Source: Motilibacter rhizosphaerae | GTDB lineage: Bacteria > Actinomycetota > Actinomycetes > Motilibacterales > Motilibacteraceae | Assembly (NCBI RefSeq): GCF_004216915.1 | Contig: NZ_SGXD01000002.1 | Coordinates: 620,001-684,000 of the forward strand | Reading direction: 5' to 3' | Length of the DNA: 64,000 nt | Part shown: positions 16,047 to 23,932 of the stretch, in pieces | How the letters are laid out: the number at the start of each line of letters is the position of its first letter | How positions within the stretch are numbered: the first letter of the stretch is position 1 | Made by a program: the position numbers and the translations under genes | The notes under the pieces: generated by a model | What the model saw: only the letters and a program-made list of their open reading frames with translations | What the model was told of the DNA's origin: nothing | Database searches by the model: none

Positions 16047-16800
16047 CGTAGGCCCCGGAGATGCCGCCGTCGACGAGGAAGGTGGACGCGGTCACGAACG
16101 ACGCGTCGTCGCTCGCGAGGAACGCCACGGCAGCAGCGATCTCGCTGGCGTCCGCGAAGCGGCCAGCCGGGATGTGCACGAGCCGGCGCGCCGCGCGCTC
16201 GGGGTCCTTCGCGAAGAGCTCCTGCAGCAGCGGGGTGTTGACCGGCCCGGGGCACAGCGCGTTGACGCGGATGCCCTCGCGCGCGAACTGCACGCCGAGC
16301 TCGCGCGACATCGCGAGCACGCCGCCCTTGGAGGCGGTGTAGGAGATCTGCGACGTCGCCGCGCCCATCACCGCGACGAACGACGCGGTGTTGATGATCG
16401 AGCCCTTGCCCTGCCGCTGCATGTAGGGCAGGACCGCCTTGCAGCACAGGTAGACCGAGGTCAGGTTGACCTCCTGCACGCGACGCCACGCGTCGATCCC
16501 CGTGGTGAGGATCGAGTCGTCGTCGGGCGGCGAGATGCCCGCGTTGTTGAAGGCGATGTCGACCGACCCGTACGTCTCGTACGCCGTGGCGTAGACCGCC
16601 TCGACCTGCTCCTGGTCGGTCACGTCCGCGCGCACGAAGGTGCCGCCGACCTGGTCGGCCGCGGCCTTCCCGGCGGCCTCGTCGACGTCGACCACGACGA
16701 CCTTCGCCCCCTCGGCGGCGAAGCGGACGGCTGTCGCCAGCCCGATCCCGCTCCCCCCGCCGGTGATGACGCCGACGCGGCCCTGCAGGCGCTCTGCCAC
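16033..16800 (-). CDS. Short-chain dehydrogenase/reductase (SDR)
   Basis: A 255-residue classical SDR with the NAD(P)-binding TGGGSGIG (about 13-20), an acidic residue after the second strand (VVVVDVDE) favouring NAD, NNAG, the catalytic Ser region and the YTASK active-site pair, and a C-terminal SFVTASTFLVDGGISGAY. It oxidises or reduces a small alcohol/ketone; annotated relatives include glucose 1-dehydrogenase and 3-oxoacyl-ACP reductase. It is the last gene of the leftward polyamine/GABA-type operon, 4 nt after the aldehyde dehydrogenase, so it probably handles an alcohol or aldehyde in that route. Confidence 0.92.
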   Translation of the reverse strand: MAERLQGRVGVITGGGSGIGLATAVRFAAEGAKVVVVDVDEAAGKAAADQVGGTFVRADVTDQEQVEAVYATAYETYGSVDIAFNNAGISPPDDDSILTTGIDAWRRVQEVNLTSVYLCCKAVLPYMQRQGKGSIINTASFVAVMGAATSQISYTASKGGVLAMSRELGVQFAREGIRVNALCPGPVNTPLLQELFAKDPERAARRLVHIPAGRFADASEIAAAVAFLASDDASFVTASTFLVDGGISGAYVTPV

Positions 16801-16804
16801 TGCT

Positions 16805-18172
16805 CTAACCCTCCGTGCTCAGGAAGACGTTCTTGACCTCGGTGAAGGAGCTCAGCGCGTCCGGCCCGAGCTCGCGGCCGAGCCCGGACTGCTTGAACCC
16901 GCCGAACGGCGTCGAGTAGCGCACCGACGAGTGCGAGTTGACCGAGAGGTTGCCGGCCTCGACGCCGCGCGCGACCCGGAACGCGCGCCCGACGTCACGG
17001 GTCCAGATCGAGCCCGCCAGGCCGTACGCCGTCGCGTTGGCGATCCGCACCGCGTCCGCCTCGTCCTCGAAGGGCACGACGGCGACGACGGGCCCGAAGA
17101 CCTCCTCGGTGAGGACGCGGTCGCCGGGCGACACCGGCGCCAGCACCGTCGGCGGGAACCAGAACCCCGGGCCCTCGGGGACCGAGCCGCGGAAGGCGAC
17201 CGGGGCGCCCTCCGGCACGTACGACGCCACGCGGTCGCGCTGCTCCGCGCTGATCAGCGGGCCCATCTCGGCGCTCTCGCTGGAGGGGTGCTCGACGCGC
17301 ACGCCCTTGACCGCGGGCTCGAGCAGCTCGAGGAAGCGGTCGTAGGCGCTGCGCTGCACGAGGATCCGCGAGCGCGCGCAGCAGTCCTGGCCGGCGTTGT
17401 CGAAGACGGCGTACGGCGCGGTGGCCGCCGCGCGCTCGAGGTCGGCGTCGGCGAAGACGATGTTGGCGGACTTCCCGCCGAGCTCGAGCGTGACGCGCTT
17501 GAGCTGCTGCGCGCAGCGCGCGGCGATGTCCTTGCCGACGGCGGTCGAGCCGGTGAAGACGACCTTGCGGACGTCGGGGTGCTCGACGAGGCGACGGCCG
17601 ACGACCGGGCCCTCCCCCGGCAGGACGGTGAGGACGCCCTCGGGGATGCCGGCCTCGAGCGCGAGGCGGGCGAGGTGCAGCGCGGTGAGCGGGGTGAGCT
17701 CGGCGGGCTTCAGCACGACGCAGTTCCCCGCGGCGAGCGCCGGGGCGAAGGCCCAGGCGGCGATGGGCATCGGGAAGTTCCACGGCACGATGGCGCCGAC
17801 GACCCCGAGCGGCTCGTGGAAGGTGACGTCGACCCCGCCGGCCACCGGGATCTGCCGGCCGAACAGCCGCTCCGGCGCGGCGGCGTAGTAGTCGAGCACG
17901 TCGCGGACGTTGCCCGCCTCCCAGCGGGCGTTGCCGATCGTGTGGCCGGCGTTGCGCACCTCGGTCTGCGCGAGCTCCTCGCGGTCGCGGTCCACGAGCG
18001 CGGCGAAGCGGCGCAGCAGCCGGGCCCGGTCGGCGGGCGCGACCGCCCTCCACGCCGGGTACGCGGCGAGCGCGGCCGCGACCGCGGCGTCGGTCTGCTC
18101 GACCGTCGCGAGCGGCACGGTCTCGACCAGCTCCTCGGTCGAGGGGTCGAGGACGTCGAAGGTGGTGCTCAC
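16805..18172 (-). CDS. NAD-dependent aldehyde dehydrogenase (PuuC/GabD-like)
   Basis: A 455-residue aldehyde dehydrogenase beginning with GTG 18172, which overlaps the stop of the ligase gene (GTGA). It contains PWNFPMPIAAWAFAPALAAGNCVVLKP (cofactor cleft), FTGSTAVGKDIA, the general-base region VTLELGGKSANIVF, catalytic Cys in NAGQDCCARSRILV, and the C-terminal EVFGPVVAVVPF and PFGGFKQSGLGRELG. It oxidises an aldehyde to the acid with NAD(P). Next to a gamma-glutamyl ligase it likely acts on a gamma-glutamyl-aminoaldehyde or a related amino-aldehyde from polyamine or GABA-type compounds (inference from context). Confidence 0.94.
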   Translation of the reverse strand: MSTTFDVLDPSTEELVETVPLATVEQTDAAVAAALAAYPAWRAVAPADRARLLRRFAALVDRDREELAQTEVRNAGHTIGNARWEAGNVRDVLDYYAAAPERLFGRQIPVAGGVDVTFHEPLGVVGAIVPWNFPMPIAAWAFAPALAAGNCVVLKPAELTPLTALHLARLALEAGIPEGVLTVLPGEGPVVGRRLVEHPDVRKVVFTGSTAVGKDIAARCAQQLKRVTLELGGKSANIVFADADLERAAATAPYAVFDNAGQDCCARSRILVQRSAYDRFLELLEPAVKGVRVEHPSSESAEMGPLISAEQRDRVASYVPEGAPVAFRGSVPEGPGFWFPPTVLAPVSPGDRVLTEEVFGPVVAVVPFEDEADAVRIANATAYGLAGSIWTRDVGRAFRVARGVEAGNLSVNSHSSVRYSTPFGGFKQSGLGRELGPDALSSFTEVKNVFLSTEG

Positions 18173-19524
18173 AGCCGCTCGAACCCCCGGTAGCGCTCCC
18201 AGTCCGTCACGGCCGAGCCGAACGCCGCCAGCTCGACGCGCGCGGTGTTGGCGTAGTGCTCGACGACCTCGGGACCGAAGGCGGCGAGCGCGAGCTCGCT
18301 GGACTCCCACAGCTGCAGCGCCTCCTGCAGCGTCTCCGGCACGCGAGGGCCGTCGTCGAGGTACGCGTTGCCGGGGAACGCCGCCTCCAGCGGCAGCTCC
18401 TCCTCGATGCCGCGCAGGCCGGCCGCGACGATGCCCGCCACCGCGAAGTAGGGGTTGACGTCGCCGCCCGGCACGCGGTTCTCGACGCGCAGCGACTGCC
18501 CGCGCCCGACGACCCGCAGGGCGCAGGTTCGGTTGTCGCGCCCCCAGCGCACGGCGGTGGGGGCGAAGGAGCCCGGGGCGAAGCGCTTGTAGCTGTTGAT
18601 GTTCGGCGCGAACAGCAGGGTGAGCTCGCGCAGCGAGGCGAGCTGGCCCGCGAGCCAGTGCTCCATGAGCGGCGAGAAGCCGTGCTCGCCGTCGCCCGCC
18701 ATGACGGGCGCGTCGTCGTCGGCACCTCTCACCGAGAGGTGGATGTGGCAGGAGTTGCCCTCGCGCTGGTCGTACTTCGCCATGAAGGTCAGCGCCATGC
18801 CCTCCTGCGCGGCGATCTCCTTGGCCGCGGTCTTGTAGAGCACGTGGTCGTCGCAGGTGCGCAGCGCCTCGGCGTAGCGGAAGGCGATCTCGTGCTGGCC
18901 GAGGTTGCACTCGCCCTTGGCCGACTCGACGGTCAGCCCGGCACCCGCCATCGCGAGCCGGATCCGGCGGAGCAGGGGCTCGATGCGCGCGGTGCCGATC
19001 ATCGAGTAGTCGACGTTGTAGAGGTTCGCCGGGGTGAGGTCGCGGTAGCCGCTCGTCCAGGCCTGCTCGTAGGTGTCCCGGAACACCAGGAACTCCAGCT
19101 CCGTGCCGGCGTAGGCCCGCAGCCCGCGCTCGGCGAGCCGGTCGAGCTGGCGCCGCAGGATCTGGCGCGGGCTCTGCGCGACCGGGCTGCCGTCCTCCCA
19201 CTCCACGTCCGCGAGGACCGAGACGGTCCCCTCCTGCCACGGGACGGGCCGCAGCGTGTCGAGGTCGGGCTTGAGCACGACGTCGCCGTAGCCCGACTCC
19301 CAGGAGGAGATCGCGTAGCCGCCGACCGTGTTCATGTCGACGTCGACGGCCAGCAGGTAGCTGCAGGCCTCGCTGCCGTGGGCCAGCACCTCGTCGACGA
19401 AGAAGGGCGCGTGCAGGCGCTTGCCGGACAACCGGCCCTGCAGGTCCGTGAGCGAGAGGAGCACGGTGTCGGTGCGCCCCGCCTCCACGTCCACGCGCAG
19501 CTGCTCGACGGTGAGCGGCGTCAT
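18169..19524 (-). CDS. Glutamine-synthetase-like gamma-glutamylamine ligase (PuuA/GlnA3/GlnA4 type)
   Basis: A 451-residue GS-fold enzyme. It has the N-terminal LSLTDLQGRLSGKRL, then AGTELEFLVF with the first metal Glu, ESAKGECNLGQHEIAFRYAEAL, KEIAAQEGMALTFMAKYDQREGNSCHIHLS and NINSYKRFAPGSFAPTAVRWGRDNRTCALRV. ATG 19524 has a GGAGGAGG site just upstream. The ammonia-pocket regions differ from true GlnA, as in ligases that glutamylate polyamines or ethanolamine. With permease, aldehyde dehydrogenase and an amidotransferase nearby it fits the first step of a gamma-glutamylation route. Polyamine versus ethanolamine cannot be decided here. Confidence 0.9.
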   Translation of the reverse strand: MTPLTVEQLRVDVEAGRTDTVLLSLTDLQGRLSGKRLHAPFFVDEVLAHGSEACSYLLAVDVDMNTVGGYAISSWESGYGDVVLKPDLDTLRPVPWQEGTVSVLADVEWEDGSPVAQSPRQILRRQLDRLAERGLRAYAGTELEFLVFRDTYEQAWTSGYRDLTPANLYNVDYSMIGTARIEPLLRRIRLAMAGAGLTVESAKGECNLGQHEIAFRYAEALRTCDDHVLYKTAAKEIAAQEGMALTFMAKYDQREGNSCHIHLSVRGADDDAPVMAGDGEHGFSPLMEHWLAGQLASLRELTLLFAPNINSYKRFAPGSFAPTAVRWGRDNRTCALRVVGRGQSLRVENRVPGGDVNPYFAVAGIVAAGLRGIEEELPLEAAFPGNAYLDDGPRVPETLQEALQLWESSELALAAFGPEVVEHYANTARVELAAFGSAVTDWERYRGFERL

Positions 19525-19543
19525 GCGTCCTCCTCCGGGGATT

Positions 19544-19560
19544 GGTACGGGAACCGTACC
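19544..19560. promoter_or_regulatory. Perfect inverted repeat, probable GntR operator
   Basis: GGTACGG-GAA-CCGTACC (7-bp perfect arms, 3-nt centre) lies in the 49-bp gap between the GntR regulator and the ligase gene, about 20 nt upstream of the ligase ATG and just ahead of its GGAGGAGG. Position and symmetry suit a FadR/GntR operator that controls the ligase-dehydrogenase-SDR genes separately from the permease. Confidence 0.55.
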
Positions 19561-19573
19561 TTGGGCTCGGGGC

Positions 19574-20338
19574 TCACGACAGGAACCCCCGCAGCAGCGC
19601 CGCCGTGCCGTCGACGTGCTCCTCCATGGCGGTCCGCGCGCCGACCGGGTCGCCGCCGAGGACCGCGTCGACGATGGCCGCGTGCTGCCGGTCGGAGTGC
19701 GCGATGTTGTGCCGCAGCACGGGGATCGCCCGGAGCAGCTCGTCGAGGCGCAGCTGCACGTCGGCCACCGCACGGGCGAGCGACTCGCTGCCGGCCAGCC
19801 CCGCGATCGCGAGGTGCAGCCGGCTGTCGGCCAGCCGCCGACCGCTGTCCGCGGAGTGGTGGTCGCCGGGCGGGGCCTCGGCGGCGGCCAGGCAGGCGCA
19901 GAGGTAGTCGCGGTCGGAGTCGGCGAGCTCGCGGGTGGCGGCCAGCGCTGCGGCGCCCGGCTCCACGACGCGCCGGAAGTCCAGCGCGTCGAGGAGCCGG
20001 TCGCCCATCCCCCGTGCCATCGCCGCCGCGTCGGCGCCACCCCTGCGGGCGCCCGCCCAGACGACGAAGGTCCCCCCGCCGCGACCGCGCCGGGACTCGA
20101 CGAAGCCCGCTTCGCGCAGGGCCTTGATGGCCTCGCGCAGCGTCACCCGGCTGACCTCGAACCGCTCCGCCAGCTCGCGCTCGGGCGGGAGGCGGGCGCC
20201 GTACGGCAGGACGCCGAGCCGGATGCCCTGCGCCAGCCGCTCGACGGCGACCTCGAAGGTGTTGCGGTCGCGTACGGGCCGGAACAGCGAGCGCGACCAG
20301 AGCGCCTCGACGTTGCTCGCCGCCGGCCCGGCCACCAC
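19574..20338 (-). CDS. GntR-family (FadR/FCD) transcriptional regulator
   Basis: A 254-residue regulator with an N-terminal winged helix (AVERLAQGIRLGVLPYGARLPPERELAERFEVSRVTLREAIKALREAGFVESRRGRGGGTFV) and a C-terminal helical FCD ligand domain. The FCD metal-type histidines are seen in DSRLHLAIAGLAG and IAHSDRQHAAI, and the conserved Arg/His pattern ends in TAMEEHVD. GTG 20338 follows the permease stop almost directly; GTG 20335 is equally possible. It lies inside the catabolic operon it probably represses. The inverted repeat at 19544 and the similar half site at 21961 are candidate targets. Confidence 0.9.
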   Translation of the reverse strand: MVAGPAASNVEALWSRSLFRPVRDRNTFEVAVERLAQGIRLGVLPYGARLPPERELAERFEVSRVTLREAIKALREAGFVESRRGRGGGTFVVWAGARRGGADAAAMARGMGDRLLDALDFRRVVEPGAAALAATRELADSDRDYLCACLAAAEAPPGDHHSADSGRRLADSRLHLAIAGLAGSESLARAVADVQLRLDELLRAIPVLRHNIAHSDRQHAAIVDAVLGGDPVGARTAMEEHVDGTAALLRGFLS

Positions 20339-20340
20339 CG

Positions 20341-21927
20341 CTAGGCCAGGCTCTCGAGCTCGCGCTCGATCGCTGCCAGCTCCTCGGGCGTGCCCTGGAC
20401 CTTGGGCCCGACGAACCACTTCCGCGCCGAGAGCACCCAGTAGAGCCAGGCGAAGCCGATGACCGCGACCACCGCGACCGGGGCGTAGTTGAACGAACTG
20501 GCGGTGACGGGGCTGAACTGCGGCAGCAGCAGCGGGAAGCAGATGAGCACGACCCAGATGATCGCGGCCCAGCCGATGAGCGGGCTCCAGCGCCCGAGGT
20601 TCCACGGGCCGGGCTGGAAGCTGTCGCCGGCGAGCCGGCGGAGCAGCACCGGCATGACGTAGGAGATGTAGAGCCCGACCACCGCGACGGAGACGATCGC
20701 GAAGAACGCGACCGGGACGCCGGCCTTGTTGGTGACGAGCGACGGGATGCCGAGGACGAAGGCGAACGCCGCGGCGAACCAGATGGAGTTCGTGGGCGTC
20801 CGGGTGCGCGGGTTGATGCGGTGCCAGAGCTTCGAGCCCGGCACGGCGCCGTCACGGGAGAACGCGTAGATCATGCGGCTGTTGGCCGTCACCGACGCCA
20901 TGCCGCAGAAGAACTGCGCGACGACGATGACGAAGAGGAGGAACTTGGCGAAGCCGCCCCCCACGGCGTCGAGGATGATCTGGCCGGCGGAGAACGTGCC
21001 CAGCGCGGCGATGTCGTCGTAGCTCTTCGGCGGGATGGCGAAGGTCAGGCCGAGCATGAGCACGAAGCCCGCGACGACGCTCACCCAGATCGAGGTCATG
21101 ATGCCCTTGGGGCCGCTGACCGAGGCGTCGCGCGTCTCCTCGGTCATGTGGGCCGAGGCGTCGTAGCCCGTGAGGGTGTACTGCGCGAGCATGCAGCCGA
21201 TCGCTGCGACCCAGACCGCGTTGCCGGTGAAGCCCCACCCGGTCTCGTTCTCGTACTGGCCGAAGACCCAGCCGATGCTGCGGTGCTGGTCCGGCACGAT
21301 GAACAGCGCACCCACGACGAGCACGGTGCCGACGAGGTGCCACCAGACGCTGACGTCGCTGAGCAGGGCGGTCAGCTTGACGCCGAAGGTGTTGAGCAGG
21401 CCGTGGAGCACGAGGACCACGAAGTAGATGCCCAGCACGGTGCGAGGGGTGGCGCGGAACGAGTCGTCGAAGACGAGCTTGACGAAGAACGCGATGAAGT
21501 TCGCGAGGCCGAAGTCGATCGACGCCGTCACGGCGACCTGGCCGAGCAGGTTGAACCACCCGGTGAACCAGCTCCAGACCGCGGCCTTCCCGGGAGGGGC
21601 CAGCTTCGCGGACCAGTAGTAGAGGCCACCGGCGGTGGGGTAGCTCGAGCAGACCTCGGCCATCGCGGCACCGACGAGGGTCACCATGCCGCCGACGAGC
21701 AGCCAGCCCCAGATGATGACGATCGGGCCGCCGGCGAGCATGCCGAGGTAGTACGTCGTGATGCCGCCGGTGAGGATCGAGATGATCGTGAACGAGACGG
21801 CGAAGTTCGAGAACCACCCCATCCCGCGCTTGAGCTCCTGGGCGTAGCCCAGCTCGTTGAGCCGCTGGGCGTCGCGGTCGTGCTCGGTGGCCGCCGGGCG
21901 GCTGGCCTCGGGACTGGTGCGGGACAC
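20341..21927 (-). CDS. APC-superfamily amino acid / polyamine / GABA permease
   Basis: A 528-residue membrane transporter with about 12 hydrophobic helices. It contains the APC core GMGWFSNFAVSFTIISILTGGITTYYLGMLAGGP, the PTAGGLYYWSAKLAPP segment and LTGYDASAHMTEETRDAS, which is characteristic of the bacterial GABA/choline-type (amino acid-polyamine-organocation) group. GTG 21927 is chosen for the GGAGGG box upstream and because the helix-rich body begins about 40 residues later. It is the first gene of the leftward catabolic operon and should import the amine that the ligase glutamylates. An operator-like half site lies 34 nt upstream of the start. Confidence 0.92.
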   Translation of the reverse strand: MSRTSPEASRPAATEHDRDAQRLNELGYAQELKRGMGWFSNFAVSFTIISILTGGITTYYLGMLAGGPIVIIWGWLLVGGMVTLVGAAMAEVCSSYPTAGGLYYWSAKLAPPGKAAVWSWFTGWFNLLGQVAVTASIDFGLANFIAFFVKLVFDDSFRATPRTVLGIYFVVLVLHGLLNTFGVKLTALLSDVSVWWHLVGTVLVVGALFIVPDQHRSIGWVFGQYENETGWGFTGNAVWVAAIGCMLAQYTLTGYDASAHMTEETRDASVSGPKGIMTSIWVSVVAGFVLMLGLTFAIPPKSYDDIAALGTFSAGQIILDAVGGGFAKFLLFVIVVAQFFCGMASVTANSRMIYAFSRDGAVPGSKLWHRINPRTRTPTNSIWFAAAFAFVLGIPSLVTNKAGVPVAFFAIVSVAVVGLYISYVMPVLLRRLAGDSFQPGPWNLGRWSPLIGWAAIIWVVLICFPLLLPQFSPVTASSFNYAPVAVVAVIGFAWLYWVLSARKWFVGPKVQGTPEELAAIERELESLA

Positions 21928-21960
21928 GGGCCCTGCCCTCCTCGGGGACGCGCGACCGCG

Positions 21961-21980
21961 GTTGGTATGGAACGCGGTCC
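21961..21980. promoter_or_regulatory. Operator-like site upstream of permease, related to the 19544 repeat
   Basis: GTTGGTATGGAACGCGGTCC matches the 19541-19560 site at 13 of 20 positions, with the left half TTGGTAYGG shared. It is less symmetrical than the other copy. It sits 34-53 nt before the permease GTG, a normal operator position. Confidence 0.4.
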
Positions 21981-22321
21981 TTCTGCGCTGGATCTTGTCC
22001 CTGGCGGTGGCCGGTGTCAACGACTGCGCGCGGAAACTCCGTGTTGCGACCGCGGCGCGAGCGGAACCGTCGTCCGGACCCCTGCGGAGGCCCCGCAAAA
22101 CCCGCCGCCCGGTGCTGGCGGCGGCAGCCCCGACGCGCCCGGGTGCCGCGCCCGCAACACCCGCGCAACAGGGAGTTCTCTTCGTGCCGCAACGGTTTCT
22201 TGCCCTCGGTGCGGTTGTGCGGGAGGGTGCGCGAACACGCCGGAAAAGTGCCGGTCACGGGGGTTGGGGCTCGTCCTGGGCGGGGACGAAGCAGTCGGGA
22301 CCCTCAGGGAGGAGGCAGACC
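21981..22321. other. Divergent intergenic region, no gene recognised
   Basis: About 340 bp between the leftward permease operon and the rightward STAS-like gene. It is locally lower in GC with several CGCAACA/TTGCGG strings. No convincing promoter pair, RNA gene or repeat was found. GGGAGGAGG at 22306-22314 is the ribosome site of the next gene. Confidence 0.4.
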
Positions 22322-22783
22322 GTGTCGGTTGCCGCGGAGCGTGTCGAGCCTGACCGCCGTCCTGCCCTGCTGCGGGGCGAGCCCGAGCGGATCATCGACC
22401 TCACCCGGCGGCGGTCCACCATCCCCGCCCCCCTGACGACACCGCTCGCGCCGCGGAACCCCGCCGCCCCCCGGGTGCTGCGCGAGCCGGTCACCCTCCC
22501 CGCTGTGCGCGTCGCCCTCGGCGACGACGTGGAGTCCCCGCTCATGTGGCAGCGCGTGGCCGAGGCCGTGCGCGCCCTGCAGCCCGGCGGGGCCGTGGTG
22601 CTCGACGCGACCGAGCTCGGCGCCCTCCCCGCCGACCTCGTGGACTTCCTCCGCTACGCCGCCGGCTGCGCGTCCCGGCGCGGCGGCACCCTGCGCGTGG
22701 ACCCCGCCGTGGACGGCACGGCCCGGGTCACGGCCCGGCCCGAGGTCACGGCACGGCCCGAGGTCGTCCGCCTCCCGCGCTAG
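22322..22783 (+). CDS. Small STAS-like (anti-sigma-factor-antagonist-like) protein
   Basis: A 153-residue protein starting with GTG 22322, supported by GGGAGGAGG about 7 nt upstream. The first 65 residues are Pro/Arg-rich and probably disordered. The second part, PAVRVALGDDVESPLMWQRVAEAVRALQPGGAVVLDATELGALPADLVDFLRYAAGCASRRGGTLRVD, resembles the strand-helix layout of a STAS domain. The phosphorylatable Ser/Thr usual in SpoIIAA is not clear. The C-terminus has a short duplicated VTARPEV. It ends 11 nt from the convergent LuxR gene. Function unknown; STAS is a fold-level suggestion. Confidence 0.6.
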   Translation: MSVAAERVEPDRRPALLRGEPERIIDLTRRRSTIPAPLTTPLAPRNPAAPRVLREPVTLPAVRVALGDDVESPLMWQRVAEAVRALQPGGAVVLDATELGALPADLVDFLRYAAGCASRRGGTLRVDPAVDGTARVTARPEVTARPEVVRLPR

Positions 22784-22794
22784 GCCCGCCGGCG

Positions 22795-23472
22795 CTAGAT
22801 CAGCCCGCGCCTCAGGGCGTACGCCACCGCGTGCGAGCGGTTCCTCAGCTCGAGCCGCGTCGTGACGTCGTGGAGCACGCCCTTGACGGTGCGCTCCGAG
22901 TACGACAGGTGCCGCGCGATCTCCGCCGTGTCGAACCCCTCGGCGACGAGCCGCAGCACCGCGACCTCGCGCTCGCGCAGGGGCTCCCCGTCCGCCCCGC
23001 TGCCGCCGGCGAGCGGGAGGGCCGCTGCCGCGGCGGGCACGGACACGGACACGGCGACGGGGGCGACCTCGACGAGCTCGCGCGCCGTCAGGTCGACGAC
23101 CCGGGGGACGGCGGCCCGCTGGGCGGGGACGCCGCGGCTCCCCCCGCGCGCCAGCGTCGCGACCACCTCGGGCAGCCGACCGGCGCCGGTCTCCACGAGC
23201 GGGAGCAGGCTCACGCCCGCGGGCAGCTGCTGGCGCGCCCCTGCCGGGGGCACGGCGCCGCAGACGACGAGGCACGCGAGCCCCCGGGCCCGCGCCGCGG
23301 CGACCAGCCGCGAGCTCGTGACGTCGAGACCGCGCGCCGCGACGACCGCGACGGCCGCCCGGTCGGCCATGCTGGTCGGCAGCAGGCGGATCTCCGGGCA
23401 CGTCGCGAGGCGTCGAGCGACCTCCGCTCCGAAGGACCGGTCGCTGGCGCTGAGCCACACTGGGACCTGCAT
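22795..23472 (-). CDS. LuxR-family regulator with degenerate receiver-like N-terminus
   Basis: A 225-residue protein. The C-terminal 65 residues are a clear LuxR/GerE helix-turn-helix: LREREVAVLRLVAEGFDTAEIARHLSYSERTVKGVLHDVTTRLELRNRSHAVAYALRRGLI. The N-terminal 110 residues have alternating strands and helices like a receiver domain (VPVWLSASDRSFGAEVARRL, AVAVVAARGLD, LACLVVCGAV) but lack the acidic pair and phospho-Asp, so phosphorylation is unlikely. ATG 23472 is chosen because GGGGAG lies 6 nt before it. The target is unknown and no kinase is near. Confidence 0.88.
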   Translation of the reverse strand: MQVPVWLSASDRSFGAEVARRLATCPEIRLLPTSMADRAAVAVVAARGLDVTSSRLVAAARARGLACLVVCGAVPPAGARQQLPAGVSLLPLVETGAGRLPEVVATLARGGSRGVPAQRAAVPRVVDLTARELVEVAPVAVSVSVPAAAAALPLAGGSGADGEPLREREVAVLRLVAEGFDTAEIARHLSYSERTVKGVLHDVTTRLELRNRSHAVAYALRRGLI

Positions 23473-23648
23473 CGAGACTCCCCTCTCGTGCACCGGGCCC
23501 TCGCCCGGCCGTCCCCCCGGCGGGGGTTCGACGGTCGGAGCGGAGACACCGCTCCGTTGATACACCCGGGCAACCGGTGCCGTCAGGACATCGAGGGGAA
23601 TCACGGGACGAGAGCGTCGCGACGACGCCCTCCTCCCCCGGTCGGCGG

Positions 23649-23900
23649 CTACTTCGCGAGGATCGACCAGATGCCGAGGCCGATGCCGGCGAGGACGACG
23701 GCGAAGCAGACGGCGGCCAGCACGTACCCGAGCGGGGAGCCGCGGTGGACGCCGAGGCTGCCGTCGCTGGAGACGGTCTCGCCGCGGGCGGCGGAGACGC
23801 CGACCAGGCCGACGGCGAACAGCGCGACGAGCCCGGCGCCGAGCACGACGCTGGCCAGGAGCACCTGGCCCAGCGCGGAGAAGTCGATGTAGTCGCTCAC
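23649..23900 (-). CDS. Small two-helix membrane protein downstream of phosphate permease
   Basis: An 83-residue protein starting at GTG 23900 with AGGAGG 6 nt upstream. It has two clear transmembrane helices, one at about residues 10-35 (VLLASVVLGAGLVALFAVGLVGV) and one at 58-80 (VLAAVCFAVVLAGIGLGIW), joined by a polar loop. It follows the Pit transporter by 32 nt on the same strand. Small membrane proteins in this position are common in actinomycetes, but their function is not known to me. It may be a transporter accessory. Confidence 0.8.
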   Translation of the reverse strand: MSDYIDFSALGQVLLASVVLGAGLVALFAVGLVGVSAARGETVSSDGSLGVHRGSPLGYVLAAVCFAVVLAGIGLGIWSILAK

Positions 23901-23932
23901 GGGGACCTCCTGGAGTCGGGTGGGGAGGGGGC

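Noticed and set aside
16640-20344. Long rightward frames across the SDR / aldehyde dehydrogenase / ligase operon
   Set aside because: They are shadows of well-recognised leftward enzymes and show no motifs.
15057-23472. A PP2C phosphatase - STAS - LuxR partner-switching module
   Set aside because: The STAS-like protein lies 6 kb away on the far side of a catabolic operon, lacks a clear phosphorylatable residue, and no anti-sigma kinase is present. The link is too weak to call.
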